Below, piece by piece: positions 6,808-13,734 of a DNA stretch of 13,801 nucleotides. How positions within the stretch are numbered: the first letter of the stretch is position 1; each line of letters starts with the position of its first letter. The translations under genes were made by a program, and so were the position numbers. The notes under the pieces are model-generated. The model did no database searches, was not told where the DNA came from, and saw only the letters and a list, made by a program, of their open reading frames with translations. This DNA is from CAZDXJ01 sp964509475 (GTDB lineage: Bacteria > Pseudomonadota > Gammaproteobacteria > Methylococcales > Methylomonadaceae), in contig CAZDXJ010000059.1 of assembly GCA_964509475.1 (NCBI GenBank), forward strand, positions 1 to 13,801, given 5' to 3'.

Positions 6808-8578
6808 CCCGGAGAAGGCCGAGACGGCAAAACATGGATTAAAAGTCTATAAACGGCTTTTGGCCTATGTGTTACCGTATTGGCATTGGTTCTTTATCAG
6901 TGTGCTGGGTTTTCTGTTATATGCGGTGACCCAGCCGATGTTTGCCGCCTTGATCAAACATATTATCGATACCTTGCAGCAGCAATCGCGGCAGGGTGTG
7001 GAATGGTTGCCGGTTATTTTTGTCGGTCTGATTTTTACCCGGGGAATTGGCGCTTTTTTGGGGAATTATTTTCTGGCACGAGTTTCGGTAAATGTCGTAC
7101 ACGCCTTGCGTTGTGAAATATTTAATCATTACGCCCGTTTGCCAACGGCTTATTTTGATGCCAATAACAGTGGTTATATGATGTCACGCATAACCCATAA
7201 TGTCGGCGAAGTCACCCGGGCCACCACCGATTCAGCACGAACCTTTGTCCGTGAAGGTCTAACGGCCCTTGGCTTGCTGGCTTATCTGATGTATATCAAT
7301 TGGCAGCTGTCGCTTATATTTTTAACGATTACACCGATTATCGCTGTTTTGGTTAGTTATGTCAGCAAGCGCCTGCGCCGGTTAAGCAAGCACATCCAGG
7401 ATTCGGTGGGTGAAATGACGCATATTACCTCGGAATTGGTGGGTGGTCACCGCATTGTCCGAAGTTTTGGTGGCGAGCCTTATGAAATCAACCGCTTTCA
7501 TCAGGCCAGTTCCTATAACAAGCGCCAGTCTCTCAAACTGGCCACGACCATGGCGATTCAAAGCCCTCTCATGCAGTTTATTATTGCATTGGCTTTGGCG
7601 GGGCTGATGTATCTGGCTTTGATATTAATGAAGCAGGCCACGGCGGGCGAGTTTGTCGCTTATCTGACCGCTGCGTTTTTATTGCCAAGACCCTTTCGCT
7701 TGCTGAGTGATGCGAATAGCGAAATCCAACGAGGTATCGCCGCGGCGGAAAGTTTGTTTGATGTGCTGGATGAGCCGGTGGAAAAAGATACTGGAAGTTA
7801 TAACAGCACAACCTGCAAGGGACATTTCGAATTTAAAAATCTGTCATTTCGTTATGCCGGGGAAACCGATTGGGCATTACGTGATATCAATGTAATCATT
7901 GAACCCGGACAGACCGTCGCTTTAGTGGGTGCGTCGGGTGGCGGTAAAAGTACTTTGGTTAATTTGATCCCGAGATTCTACGAGTATCAACAAGGCCATA
8001 TTTATCTGGATGGTGTTGAAATTCAACAATACGCCCTGGATGATTTAAGGCGTAAGATCGCTCTGGTTACCCAGCAAATTACCTTGTTCAACGATACCAT
8101 CGCCAATAATATCGCTTACGGGGAATTAGGTGGTGCAACAAAAGCGCGTATCTATCAAGCGGCTGAAGATGCTTATGCGATGGAATTTATCAAAAAATTG
8201 CCGAAAGGTCTGGATACCGAAATCGGCGAGCATGGCATAAAGCTGTCGGGTGGACAACGGCAACGTCTGGCATTGGCACGGGCTTTGTTGAAGGATGCAC
8301 CTGTTCTGATTCTGGATGAAGCGACCTCGGCACTGGATACCGAGTCAGAGCGCTATATTCAGCAGGCATTGAAGAAAGTCATGAAAAACCGTACCACCTT
8401 GGTTATTGCCCATCGTTTGTCAACGATAGAAAATGCAGACATGATTTTGGTCATGCAACAGGGCCGTATTGTAGAGCAGGGAAAACATAAGGTGTTAATC
8501 GCCAAAAACGGGGTATATGCTCGCTTGCACCAGATTCAATTTTCAAAAAAACCGGTTGCAGAGGTAAAGAATTTATAG
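6797..8578 (+). CDS. msbA: Lipid A export ATP-binding/permease protein
   Basis: ABC exporter half-transporter; a homodimer flips core lipid A from the inner to the outer face of the inner membrane. 593 residues (E. coli 582). The N-terminal part, about 20-310, holds six membrane helices, with the family stretch LPTAYFDANNSGYMMSRITH at 115-134. The nucleotide-binding domain has Walker A GASGGGKST (378-386), Q-loop Gln426, signature LSGGQRQRLALARAL (483-497), Walker B VLILDE (503-508) with Glu508, and H-loop His539. Every catalytic residue is present. The start is ATG 6797, with AGGGA at 6789-6793 close by; it lies inside the end of the possible small ORF. It is the last gene of the envelope unit, and repeat copy 2 follows 100 bases after it. 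Another lipid-exporting ABC protein is possible but less likely, given the full-length similarity. Confidence 0.93.
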   Translation: MSHNPEKAETAKHGLKVYKRLLAYVLPYWHWFFISVLGFLLYAVTQPMFAALIKHIIDTLQQQSRQGVEWLPVIFVGLIFTRGIGAFLGNYFLARVSVNVVHALRCEIFNHYARLPTAYFDANNSGYMMSRITHNVGEVTRATTDSARTFVREGLTALGLLAYLMYINWQLSLIFLTITPIIAVLVSYVSKRLRRLSKHIQDSVGEMTHITSELVGGHRIVRSFGGEPYEINRFHQASSYNKRQSLKLATTMAIQSPLMQFIIALALAGLMYLALILMKQATAGEFVAYLTAAFLLPRPFRLLSDANSEIQRGIAAAESLFDVLDEPVEKDTGSYNSTTCKGHFEFKNLSFRYAGETDWALRDINVIIEPGQTVALVGASGGGKSTLVNLIPRFYEYQQGHIYLDGVEIQQYALDDLRRKIALVTQQITLFNDTIANNIAYGELGGATKARIYQAAEDAYAMEFIKKLPKGLDTEIGEHGIKLSGGQRQRLALARALLKDAPVLILDEATSALDTESERYIQQALKKVMKNRTTLVIAHRLSTIENADMILVMQQGRIVEQGKHKVLIAKNGVYARLHQIQFSKKPVAEVKNL

Positions 8579-8676
8579 TCAATGTGACTTGTCTGTTAAA
8601 AACAAGTACAGCATCCATTTTTCATTGCCGACTTGGATAGTGTGCAAGCCAATGAAATATCAAATAAATATTGCAA

Positions 8677-8684
8677 CCTTACCT
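8677..8684. repeat. Left target-site duplication of MITE copy 2
   Basis: CCTTACCT here is repeated exactly at 8870-8877, directly flanking the element's GTAACG...CGATAC ends. Eight bases is the duplication size made by IS66-family transposases. Confidence 0.8.
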
Positions 8685-8869
8685 GTAACGGCTCACCCGG
8701 TTGTGTTGTAGCCGGCGCAGGTCATTGATTGATCAGGACACATGCATACATCCCTATCGTTCTGCATAGCATCCCAAGTTAGGCAAGCCCAGCTCTTCCG
8801 TGGAAGGGCTGGGCAAGCCTGATAAATCAACAACCTACACCTGCTTTTCAGAGGGGGGTGAGTCGATAC
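8685..8869 (-). mobile_element. MITE-like palindromic element, family A copy 2 (complete)
   Basis: A complete 185-bp element inverted relative to copies 1 and 3. The ends are imperfect inverted repeats, GTAACGGCTCACCC (8685-8698) against the complement of the other end, GTATCGACTCACCC (from 8869 back), 12 of 14 matching. Inside are long pairing arms (GCGCAGGTCATTGATTGATC on one side) and a central 28-base hairpin at 8787-8814, whose only odd pair is a T-G wobble. It has no coding potential and no T run that would make the hairpin a classical terminator. The flanking 8-bp direct repeats show that it moved by transposition. With no transposase inside, it must be moved in trans. Confidence 0.88.
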
Positions 8870-8877
8870 CCTTACCT
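8870..8877. repeat. Right target-site duplication of MITE copy 2
   Basis: CCTTACCT, an exact copy of 8677-8684; the match extends one more base (G) if the element's first base is counted. The pair marks the insertion target. Confidence 0.8.
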
Positions 8878-8986
8878 GATAATATAAAAACGATTCTGTA
8901 CAAGCAATGTTATGTCAGGCAGGCTAAAGGCTGTTTTGGGGGATAATCCGTTTTGGCGGTTTACCGGTTTTTACGGGCCGCCATAT

Positions 8987-9017
8987 TTGACAATATCGGA
9001 TATAAACATGCTATCAT
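8987..9017 (+). promoter_or_regulatory. Probable promoter of the yceD-rpmF-plsX-fab cluster
   Basis: TTGACA (8987-8992) is a perfect -35 box. TATCAT (9012-9017) is a five-of-six -10 box preceded by TGC, so it is an extended -10. The spacer is 19 bases, longer than ideal, but an extended -10 can tolerate that. Transcription would start near 9023-9025, only 2-4 bases before the ATG of yceD. Confidence 0.6.
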
Positions 9018-9026
9018 TGTCCAGTT

Positions 9027-9545
9027 ATGGCGGATCGATTACCAAAGTTTATTGACCCTCGGTCTTTTGCAGAAAGAAGACGTGAATTAAGTGGCAACAT
9101 CAAATTATCTTCACTACCGCGGCTGACTGCGGATCGGGTTGATAATCAAGGGACTGTGGCGATTGAAATGTATTTTGACATGGATGGTAAAATTGCCCGG
9201 ATTTCAGGAAGGATCGACGCAGTCTTGTCGCTCACCTGTAGAAACTGTTTACAAACAATCGCGTGGCCGGTAAACAGTGAATTTACCCTGGCCGTTGTTT
9301 CTACGCTTGACGAAATTGAGTTATTGCCGGAAGATTACGAACCTTTGTTGCTTGAAGAAAACACAATAGTGCTGAATGATATCATTGAAGATGAGTTATT
9401 ATTGTCCGTTCCCGCATTTCCAAGGCATCAAACCGATTGCCAGGGGTTAAAACAAGCAGGCCCGGTGTTAAACAAGGAAACTGAAACAACGAACCTTGAT
9501 AATCCCTTTGCCGTTTTAGCGAAACTTAAAAATACAGGAGATTAA
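9027..9545 (+). CDS. yceD: DUF177 / YceD family protein (large rRNA accumulation protein)
   Basis: Conserved protein encoded beside rpmF in most bacteria and linked by family knowledge to 23S rRNA accumulation; its exact biochemical role is not settled. 172 residues (E. coli 173). Shared blocks are PKFIDPRSFAERR (6-18), the CRNC Cys pair (Cys71, Cys74), LPEDYEPLLLEE (100-111), IEDELLLSVPAFPRH (120-134) with a further Cys138, and NPFAVLAKLK (159-168) at the C-terminus. The N-terminal match supports ATG 9027. No Shine-Dalgarno sequence precedes it, which fits a leaderless mRNA from the promoter at 8987-9017. The rpmF ribosome site lies within its last codons, so the two are translationally linked. 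Confidence 0.93.
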   Translation: MADRLPKFIDPRSFAERRRELSGNIKLSSLPRLTADRVDNQGTVAIEMYFDMDGKIARISGRIDAVLSLTCRNCLQTIAWPVNSEFTLAVVSTLDEIELLPEDYEPLLLEENTIVLNDIIEDELLLSVPAFPRHQTDCQGLKQAGPVLNKETETTNLDNPFAVLAKLKNTGD

Positions 9546-9547
9546 TT

Positions 9548-9730
9548 ATGGCTGTACAAAAAAGTAAGAAAACCCGTGCCCGGCGTGGTATGCGCCGTTC
9601 GCATGATGCCCTGAAAGGTCGGGCCCTGGCTGAAGACACAATGACTGGCGAAATGCATTTGCGTCACCACATGACTCCGGATGGTTATTTCAAGGGCCGG
9701 AAAATCGTTACCACCCAAGACGAAGAATAA
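9548..9730 (+). CDS. rpmF: 50S ribosomal protein L32
   Basis: Small protein of the large ribosomal subunit. 60 residues, starting MAVQKSKKTRARRGMRRSHD as usual for proteobacterial L32, then LHLRHH-type and DGYFKGRKI segments. It has no cysteines, so it is the zinc-free form. A strong ribosome site, AGGAGA (9536-9541), lies 6 bases before the ATG and within the end of yceD; two bases separate the genes. In E. coli rpmF is cotranscribed with plsX and the fab genes, linking ribosome and membrane synthesis. Here a 152-bp mobile element starts 8 bases after the stop codon. Confidence 0.98.
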   Translation: MAVQKSKKTRARRGMRRSHDALKGRALAEDTMTGEMHLRHHMTPDGYFKGRKIVTTQDEE

Positions 9731-9738
9731 AACATTTT
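9731..9738. repeat. Left target-site duplication of the family B MITE
   Basis: AACATTTT, immediately after the rpmF stop and directly before the element's GTAAC end; repeated exactly at 9891-9898. Confidence 0.82.
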
Positions 9739-9890
9739 GTAACGACTCAGCTTACCCCCTTATTTGCGCCAACTCTGCGTTGGAAGTGCTCATTTACCGA
9801 TGTAAACGGCGCCCTTCCGCCTTGATTTGACGCAAAACGGGGGCAATTCGAGCCGTTACCGGACTTTTTGCCAGTACGCTGAATAGTTAC
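9739..9890. mobile_element. MITE-like element, family B, between rpmF and plsX
   Basis: A 152-bp element with imperfect 17-bp terminal inverted repeats: GTAACGACTCAGCTTAC (9739-9755) and, read from the other end, GTAACTATTCAGCGTAC (9890-9874), 14 of 17 matching. Both ends are GTAAC and perfect 8-bp direct repeats flank it. Inside are nested pairings: TTACCCCCTTATTTGCG (9752-9768) with 9831-9846, CCAAC/GTTGG (9769-9783), TTTAC/GTAAA around CGAT (9793-9806), and a second, internal GTAAC end (GAGCCGTTAC, 9850-9859) that lacks a duplication. There is no gene inside. It separates rpmF from plsX, which are adjacent in most relatives. Confidence 0.85.
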
Positions 9891-9898
9891 AACATTTT
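9891..9898. repeat. Right target-site duplication of the family B MITE
   Basis: AACATTTT, an exact copy of 9731-9738, directly after the element's terminal GTTAC. Confidence 0.82.
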
Positions 9899-9941
9899 TC
9901 GGATATGGTGAAATGAGTGTTTGGCAATGCTTCTGGCTGTT

Positions 9942-9970
9942 TTGTGCCAATAGGATTTATTGGAAATAAT
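9942..9970 (+). promoter_or_regulatory. Possible plsX promoter with a palindrome in its spacer
   Basis: TTGTGC (9942-9947) and AATAAT (9965-9970, five of six to TATAAT) are 17 bases apart. Nearly the whole spacer is the inverted repeat CCAATAGGATTTATTGG (9947-9963), a plausible operator. TTGGCA (9921-9926) can also pair with TGCCAA (9945-9950), which competes with that palindrome. The -35 is poor, so this is tentative. It would let the plsX-fab genes be transcribed apart from rpmF. Confidence 0.35.
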
Positions 9971-9985
9971 TCGAAAAATCAAGTG

Positions 9986-10011
9986 CTGGACTGATAGTCC
10001 GGTCGGTTTTT
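9986..10011 (+). terminator. Weak terminator- or attenuator-like hairpin before plsX
   Basis: CTGGACT and AGTCCGG pair around GAT (7 pairs, one T-G), followed by TCGG and then T5 at 10007-10011. The T run is not directly next to the stem, so full termination is doubtful. It lies in the plsX leader, about 25 bases before the start codon. Confidence 0.3.
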
Positions 10012-10032
10012 GTCTTTCCGGGGTTTGCAAGC

Positions 10033-11064
10033 GTGAGTACAATAATATCAATTGATGCCATGGGGGGGGATTTTGGTCCCGACGTTACAATACCGGCCTC
10101 GCTGGACTGTCTGAAAAAAAATCCACATCTGCATCTCATTTTGGTCGGGGACAAGGCGGTTTTGCAACCGTTACTGGATCAGGCCATGCGGGACTATGCT
10201 GGCCGGTTGAGCATACAGCATGCTTCCGAGCGTGTGGAAATGCATGATTCGCCCGCCAAGGTGTTGCGCAATAAAAAAGATTCATCCATGCGTGTTGCCA
10301 TTAACCTGGTCAAGGACGGGGTGGCGGACGCATGTGTGAGTGCTGGCAATACCGGAGCGCTGATGGCGACGGCCCGTTTTGTATTGAAATTGATTCCTGG
10401 CGTTGACAGGCCAGCGATTATGTCCACTGTGCCCTCGATTTATGGTCATAACCATGTGTTGGATCTGGGCGCCAATGTTGATTGTACGGCTGAACACTTG
10501 TTTCAATTTGGGGTTATGGGTTCGGAACTGGTCAAGGTGATTGAAAATATTGATAACCCTAAAGTCGGCTTGTTGAATATCGGCGAGGAAGATATCAAGG
10601 GCAATGAACAGGTAAAAGCGGCGGCAAAATTGCTGGAGCAATCCGATTTGAATTACATTGGTTTTGTCGAAGGCGATTCACTGAATGCGGGTACGACTGA
10701 GGTGGATTTGATTATTGCCGATGGCTTTGTTGGCAACATCGCATTAAAAACCATGGAAGGGGCGGCAACGATGATCAGTAAAAAACTGAAAGAGGCGTTC
10801 AATAAAAATCTGTTGACCAAAATGGCGGCGGCCATTGCCTATCCGGTATTGAAAGACTTTAAAAAACATATTGATCCACGGCTTTACAATGGAGCCAGTT
10901 TTTTGGGTTTGCGGGGCGTGGTCGTCAAAAGTCATGGAGGCGCGGATGTATTGGCGTTTTCTACGGCTATCCGGGTTGCTGAAGTGGAGGTTGACAAAGG
11001 CGTTACCCAAAAAATTGGCGATCAAGTTGAATTTATACTAAAACAGAGGACTGTTGTTTCATGA
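10033..11064 (+). CDS. plsX: Phosphate acyltransferase PlsX
   Basis: Peripheral membrane enzyme that converts acyl-ACP to acyl-phosphate, the donor for PlsY in phosphatidic acid synthesis. 343 residues, close to the family length of about 330-350. The hallmark N-terminus, SIDAMGGDFGP (6-16), fixes the GTG start at 10033; GGGG at 10020-10023 is a modest ribosome site. Further family blocks are VSAGNTGALMA, VDLGANVD-like LDLGANVDCTAEHL, LLNIGEEDIKGNE, NYIGFVEG, DLIIADGFVGNIALKTMEG and, near the end, FLGLRGVVVKSHGGAD. The code for MGGD uses a G8 run (10062-10069) near the start. Its stop overlaps the fabH ATG (ATGA), so the two are translationally coupled. Confidence 0.96.
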   Translation: MSTIISIDAMGGDFGPDVTIPASLDCLKKNPHLHLILVGDKAVLQPLLDQAMRDYAGRLSIQHASERVEMHDSPAKVLRNKKDSSMRVAINLVKDGVADACVSAGNTGALMATARFVLKLIPGVDRPAIMSTVPSIYGHNHVLDLGANVDCTAEHLFQFGVMGSELVKVIENIDNPKVGLLNIGEEDIKGNEQVKAAAKLLEQSDLNYIGFVEGDSLNAGTTEVDLIIADGFVGNIALKTMEGAATMISKKLKEAFNKNLLTKMAAAIAYPVLKDFKKHIDPRLYNGASFLGLRGVVVKSHGGADVLAFSTAIRVAEVEVDKGVTQKIGDQVEFILKQRTVVS

Positions 11065-12023
11065 GCCTGTACTCAAAAATCATCGGTACCGGTGGTTATT
11101 TGCCAGAAGAAATACGCAGTAATGACGATATTTCCAAAATGGTGGACACGTCGGATAGCTGGATCGTTGAACGGACGGGTATTAAAAGCCGGCGTATTGC
11201 CGCTGCTGATGAAACCGCCTCCAGTATGGGCGAGATTGCCGCAAGACAAGCCATTGCCGCTGCCGGTATCAGCGCTCAGGACATTGACCTGATTATTGTT
11301 GCAACCGGTACACCGGATCGGGTCTATCCCAGTACCGGTTGTCTGATACAGCATCGGCTGGATATTAAAAACTGTGTGGCGTTTGATGTTCAGGCCGCTT
11401 GTTCGGGTTCCATTTTTGCATTGAGTATTGCCGACCAATACCTGAAAACCGGAGTGGCGAAAACGGCTCTGGTGGTTGGCAGCGAACTTTGCTCCCGGGT
11501 TGTTGACTGGACGGATCGAAGTACTTGTATTTTGTTTGGTGATGGCGCCGGCGCAATTTTGTTGGAAGCCTCAACGACACCAGGAATTTTGTCTACCCAT
11601 ATTCATTCCGACGGGCGTTACGAAGACTTGCTCTATCTGCCGAATCCACAAGCCGCTGAACAGACTGGTGAAGCCGGTTATATTTTTATGATTGGCAATG
11701 AGGTTTTTAAAGTCGCTGTCAATACCCTGGGGCGTATTGTTGATGAAACGCTGGCCGCTAACAATTTGCAGCAATCCGATATTGACTGGCTGGTTCCCCA
11801 TCAAGCCAATACCCGGATTATCGCGGCGACAGCGCGGAAATTGAAGATGCCGATGGAGCGGGTGATACTGACTCTGGAAAACCAGGGTAATACGTCCTCA
11901 GCCTCGGTGCTGTTGGCGTTGAATGAAGGCATACGCGATGGCCGTATTCAAAGAGGCCATGTATTGCTGTTGGAAGCTTTTGGAGCTGGATTCACTTGGG
12001 GTTCGGCTTTGATAAATTATTGA
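11061..12023 (+). CDS. fabH: 3-oxoacyl-ACP synthase III (KAS III)
   Basis: Starts fatty acid chains by condensing acetyl-CoA with malonyl-ACP. 320 residues. The catalytic triad is complete: Cys114 in VQAACSGSIFAL, His247 in WLVPHQANTRI and Asn277 in ENQGNTSSASV. DTSDSWIVERTGIKSRRIA (29-47), FGDGAGAILLE (159-169) and the C-terminal EAFGAGFTWGSALI are typical. The ATG at 11061 shares ATGA with the plsX stop, so no separate ribosome site is needed. The product feeds the FabD/FabG cycle encoded next. Nothing in the protein is unusual. Confidence 0.97.
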   Translation: MSLYSKIIGTGGYLPEEIRSNDDISKMVDTSDSWIVERTGIKSRRIAAADETASSMGEIAARQAIAAAGISAQDIDLIIVATGTPDRVYPSTGCLIQHRLDIKNCVAFDVQAACSGSIFALSIADQYLKTGVAKTALVVGSELCSRVVDWTDRSTCILFGDGAGAILLEASTTPGILSTHIHSDGRYEDLLYLPNPQAAEQTGEAGYIFMIGNEVFKVAVNTLGRIVDETLAANNLQQSDIDWLVPHQANTRIIAATARKLKMPMERVILTLENQGNTSSASVLLALNEGIRDGRIQRGHVLLLEAFGAGFTWGSALINY

Positions 12024-12035
12024 CAATCGATTGTA

Positions 12036-12983
12036 ATGAGTGAAAAAAATAATAAACTGGCCTTTGTTTTTCCGGGGCAGGGATCACAATCCGTTAATAT
12101 GTTGTCACAACTTGCCGAAGTTTATCCGGAAGTAAGGCAAACTTATGCTCAGGCTTCTGAGGTATTAGGCAAGGATCTGTGGCAATTAATCCGTAGCGGT
12201 CCGGTTGAAGAGTTAAACCAGACGGATAATACCCAGCCTGTCATGTTGGCGGCGAGTGTCGCAATCTGGCGGATTTGGCAGAAAAAGTCTTTGCTGGAAC
12301 CGGGCTGGATGGCCGGTCACAGTCTGGGTGAATATACCGCTTTGGTTTGTTCGGGAGCATTGCCTTTTGAAGAAGCCATTGCCTTGGTTGCAGAACGGGG
12401 GCGGTTGATGCAGCAGGCTGTGCCACAAGGTACCGGTGCGATGGCGGCAATTCTGGGACTGGATGATGCTACGGTTATCGATATTTGTTCGGCCAGTGCA
12501 GACGGCCAGGTGGTTGCGGCGGTCAATTTCAATGCGCCCGGACAGGTGGTTATTGCCGGTCATACGGCTGCTGTAGACAGAGCGATGCTTGCGGCTAAAG
12601 AAGCCGGTGCCCGGCGCGCCGTGAAATTACCGGTAAGCGTTCCATCGCACTGCGTATTGATGGAAACAGCAGCTGAGCAACTGGATTTACATTTGCAAAA
12701 AGTTGATTTGCGTGAGCCGGATGTGCAATTAGTGCATAATGTCGATGCTCGCGTACATGATTCAGCCGAAAGCATAAAAAAAGCGGTCAAAGAACAATTA
12801 TACTGCCCGGTACGCTGGGTTGATACAATACAATACCTGCATGAGCAAGGGGTTACGGATTTTGTCGAGTGCGGGCCGGGAAAAGTTCTGCTGGGACTCA
12901 ACAAACGTATTGTCAAGGGGGCTAATCACTTGACGATTCATGATACAGATACCTTGGATAATGCACTGGAGCAAATTGGATGA
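12036..12983 (+). CDS. fabD: Malonyl-CoA:ACP transacylase
   Basis: Transfers malonyl from CoA to acyl carrier protein, supplying FabH and the elongation enzymes. 315 residues (E. coli 309). The oxyanion motif FPGQGSQ (12-18), nucleophile Ser96 in GHSLGEYTAL, substrate-binding Arg121 and catalytic His205 in SVPSHC are all present, with the conserved VECGPGKVLLGL near the C-terminus (277-288). The gene begins 12 bases after fabH without an obvious Shine-Dalgarno sequence, so it may rely on coupling from fabH. Its stop overlaps the fabG start (ATGA). Confidence 0.97.
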   Translation: MSEKNNKLAFVFPGQGSQSVNMLSQLAEVYPEVRQTYAQASEVLGKDLWQLIRSGPVEELNQTDNTQPVMLAASVAIWRIWQKKSLLEPGWMAGHSLGEYTALVCSGALPFEEAIALVAERGRLMQQAVPQGTGAMAAILGLDDATVIDICSASADGQVVAAVNFNAPGQVVIAGHTAAVDRAMLAAKEAGARRAVKLPVSVPSHCVLMETAAEQLDLHLQKVDLREPDVQLVHNVDARVHDSAESIKKAVKEQLYCPVRWVDTIQYLHEQGVTDFVECGPGKVLLGLNKRIVKGANHLTIHDTDTLDNALEQIG

Positions 12984-13708
12984 ATCAACAAATCGCTTTG
13001 GTTACTGGAGCAAGCCGTGGTATTGGCCGGGCTATTGCGCAGCGTCTGGCTGAAGAGGGCTGTTTTGTTGTCGGTACGGCAACAACGGATAAGGGTGCGG
13101 ATATGATATCGGCTTATTTGGCGGAAAATGGCAAAGGCCTGTGTTTGAATGTCGCCGATTCCGAGTCTATTGCGCAAACCGTGAAAACAATCAATGATCA
13201 GTTTGGCGCACCGACTGTTTTGGTCAATAATGCCGGCATAACCCGTGATAATCTGTTAATGCGCATGAAGGACGACGAATGGGATGATATTATCAATACC
13301 AATCTCACCGCCATCTTTCGGATGAGCAAAGCGTTATTGCGCGGTATGATGAAAGCCCGATTCGGCCGCATTATCAATATTTCTTCGGTTGTCGCCGCTA
13401 CAGGCAATGCCGGACAGTGTAATTACGCAGCCGCGAAAGCGGGCATAGCCGGGTTCAGTAAGTCGATGGCAAAAGAAGTCGGTTCCCGCAATATTACGGT
13501 CAACACGGTAGCGCCAGGGTTTATCGATACCGATATGACCCGGGACTTGCCCGAGGAACACAAAAAAACACTGCTGGATGCGATTGCGCTGGGACGCTTG
13601 GGGCAGGCTGAAGAAGTTGCCGGTGCGGTGGCGTTTCTGGCTTCAAAAGAGGCCGCCTATATCACTGGTGAAACTCTGCATGTCAATGGTGGTATGTATA
13701 TGCCATAA
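12980..13708 (+). CDS. fabG: 3-oxoacyl-ACP reductase
   Basis: NADPH-dependent short-chain dehydrogenase that reduces 3-oxoacyl-ACP in each elongation cycle. 242 residues. The Rossmann motif TGASRGIG (9-16), NNAG (83-86), Asn108, and the catalytic Ser136, Tyr149 (NYAAAK) and Lys153 are present with the family spacing, as is the PGFIDTDMT block (179-187). The end, ETLHVNGGMYMP, is the standard FabG C-terminus, so the gene is complete. It is coupled to fabD through ATGA. In relatives acpP and fabF come next; here a family A mobile element begins 26 bases after the stop, so acpP, if present, must lie beyond the window. Confidence 0.97.
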   Translation: MNQQIALVTGASRGIGRAIAQRLAEEGCFVVGTATTDKGADMISAYLAENGKGLCLNVADSESIAQTVKTINDQFGAPTVLVNNAGITRDNLLMRMKDDEWDDIINTNLTAIFRMSKALLRGMMKARFGRIINISSVVAATGNAGQCNYAAAKAGIAGFSKSMAKEVGSRNITVNTVAPGFIDTDMTRDLPEEHKKTLLDAIALGRLGQAEEVAGAVAFLASKEAAYITGETLHVNGGMYMP

Positions 13709-13734
13709 GTCTGCATGGATACTTATGCCGAATG

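Larger units (their letters stand above)
8579..9026. other. Intergenic region between msbA and yceD
   Basis: No gene is supported in this stretch. 8579-8676 holds only a weak hairpin (ACTTGT at 8587-8592 with ACAAGT at 8602-8607) with no adjoining T run. Next come an 8-bp direct repeat, MITE copy 2, the second direct repeat (8870-8877) and about 110 bases of unremarkable DNA before the yceD promoter. Confidence 0.6.

Noticed and set aside
8587..8623. Terminator after msbA (ACTTGT/ACAAGT stem)
   Set aside because: Only six pairs, AT-rich, and the T5 run is about ten bases beyond the stem.
9739..9859. A shorter 121-bp version of the family B element ending at 9859
   Set aside because: The flanks (AACATTTT and CGGACTTT) do not match, whereas the 152-bp version has a perfect 8-bp duplication.
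9747..9950. A 67-codon minus-strand ORF
   Set aside because: Covers the family B element and arises from its palindromic sequence; no protein features.
10062..10069. G8 run at the start of plsX as a phase-variation switch
   Set aside because: It encodes the invariant Met-Gly-Gly-Asp of an essential enzyme; slippage would abolish function, so switching is unlikely.
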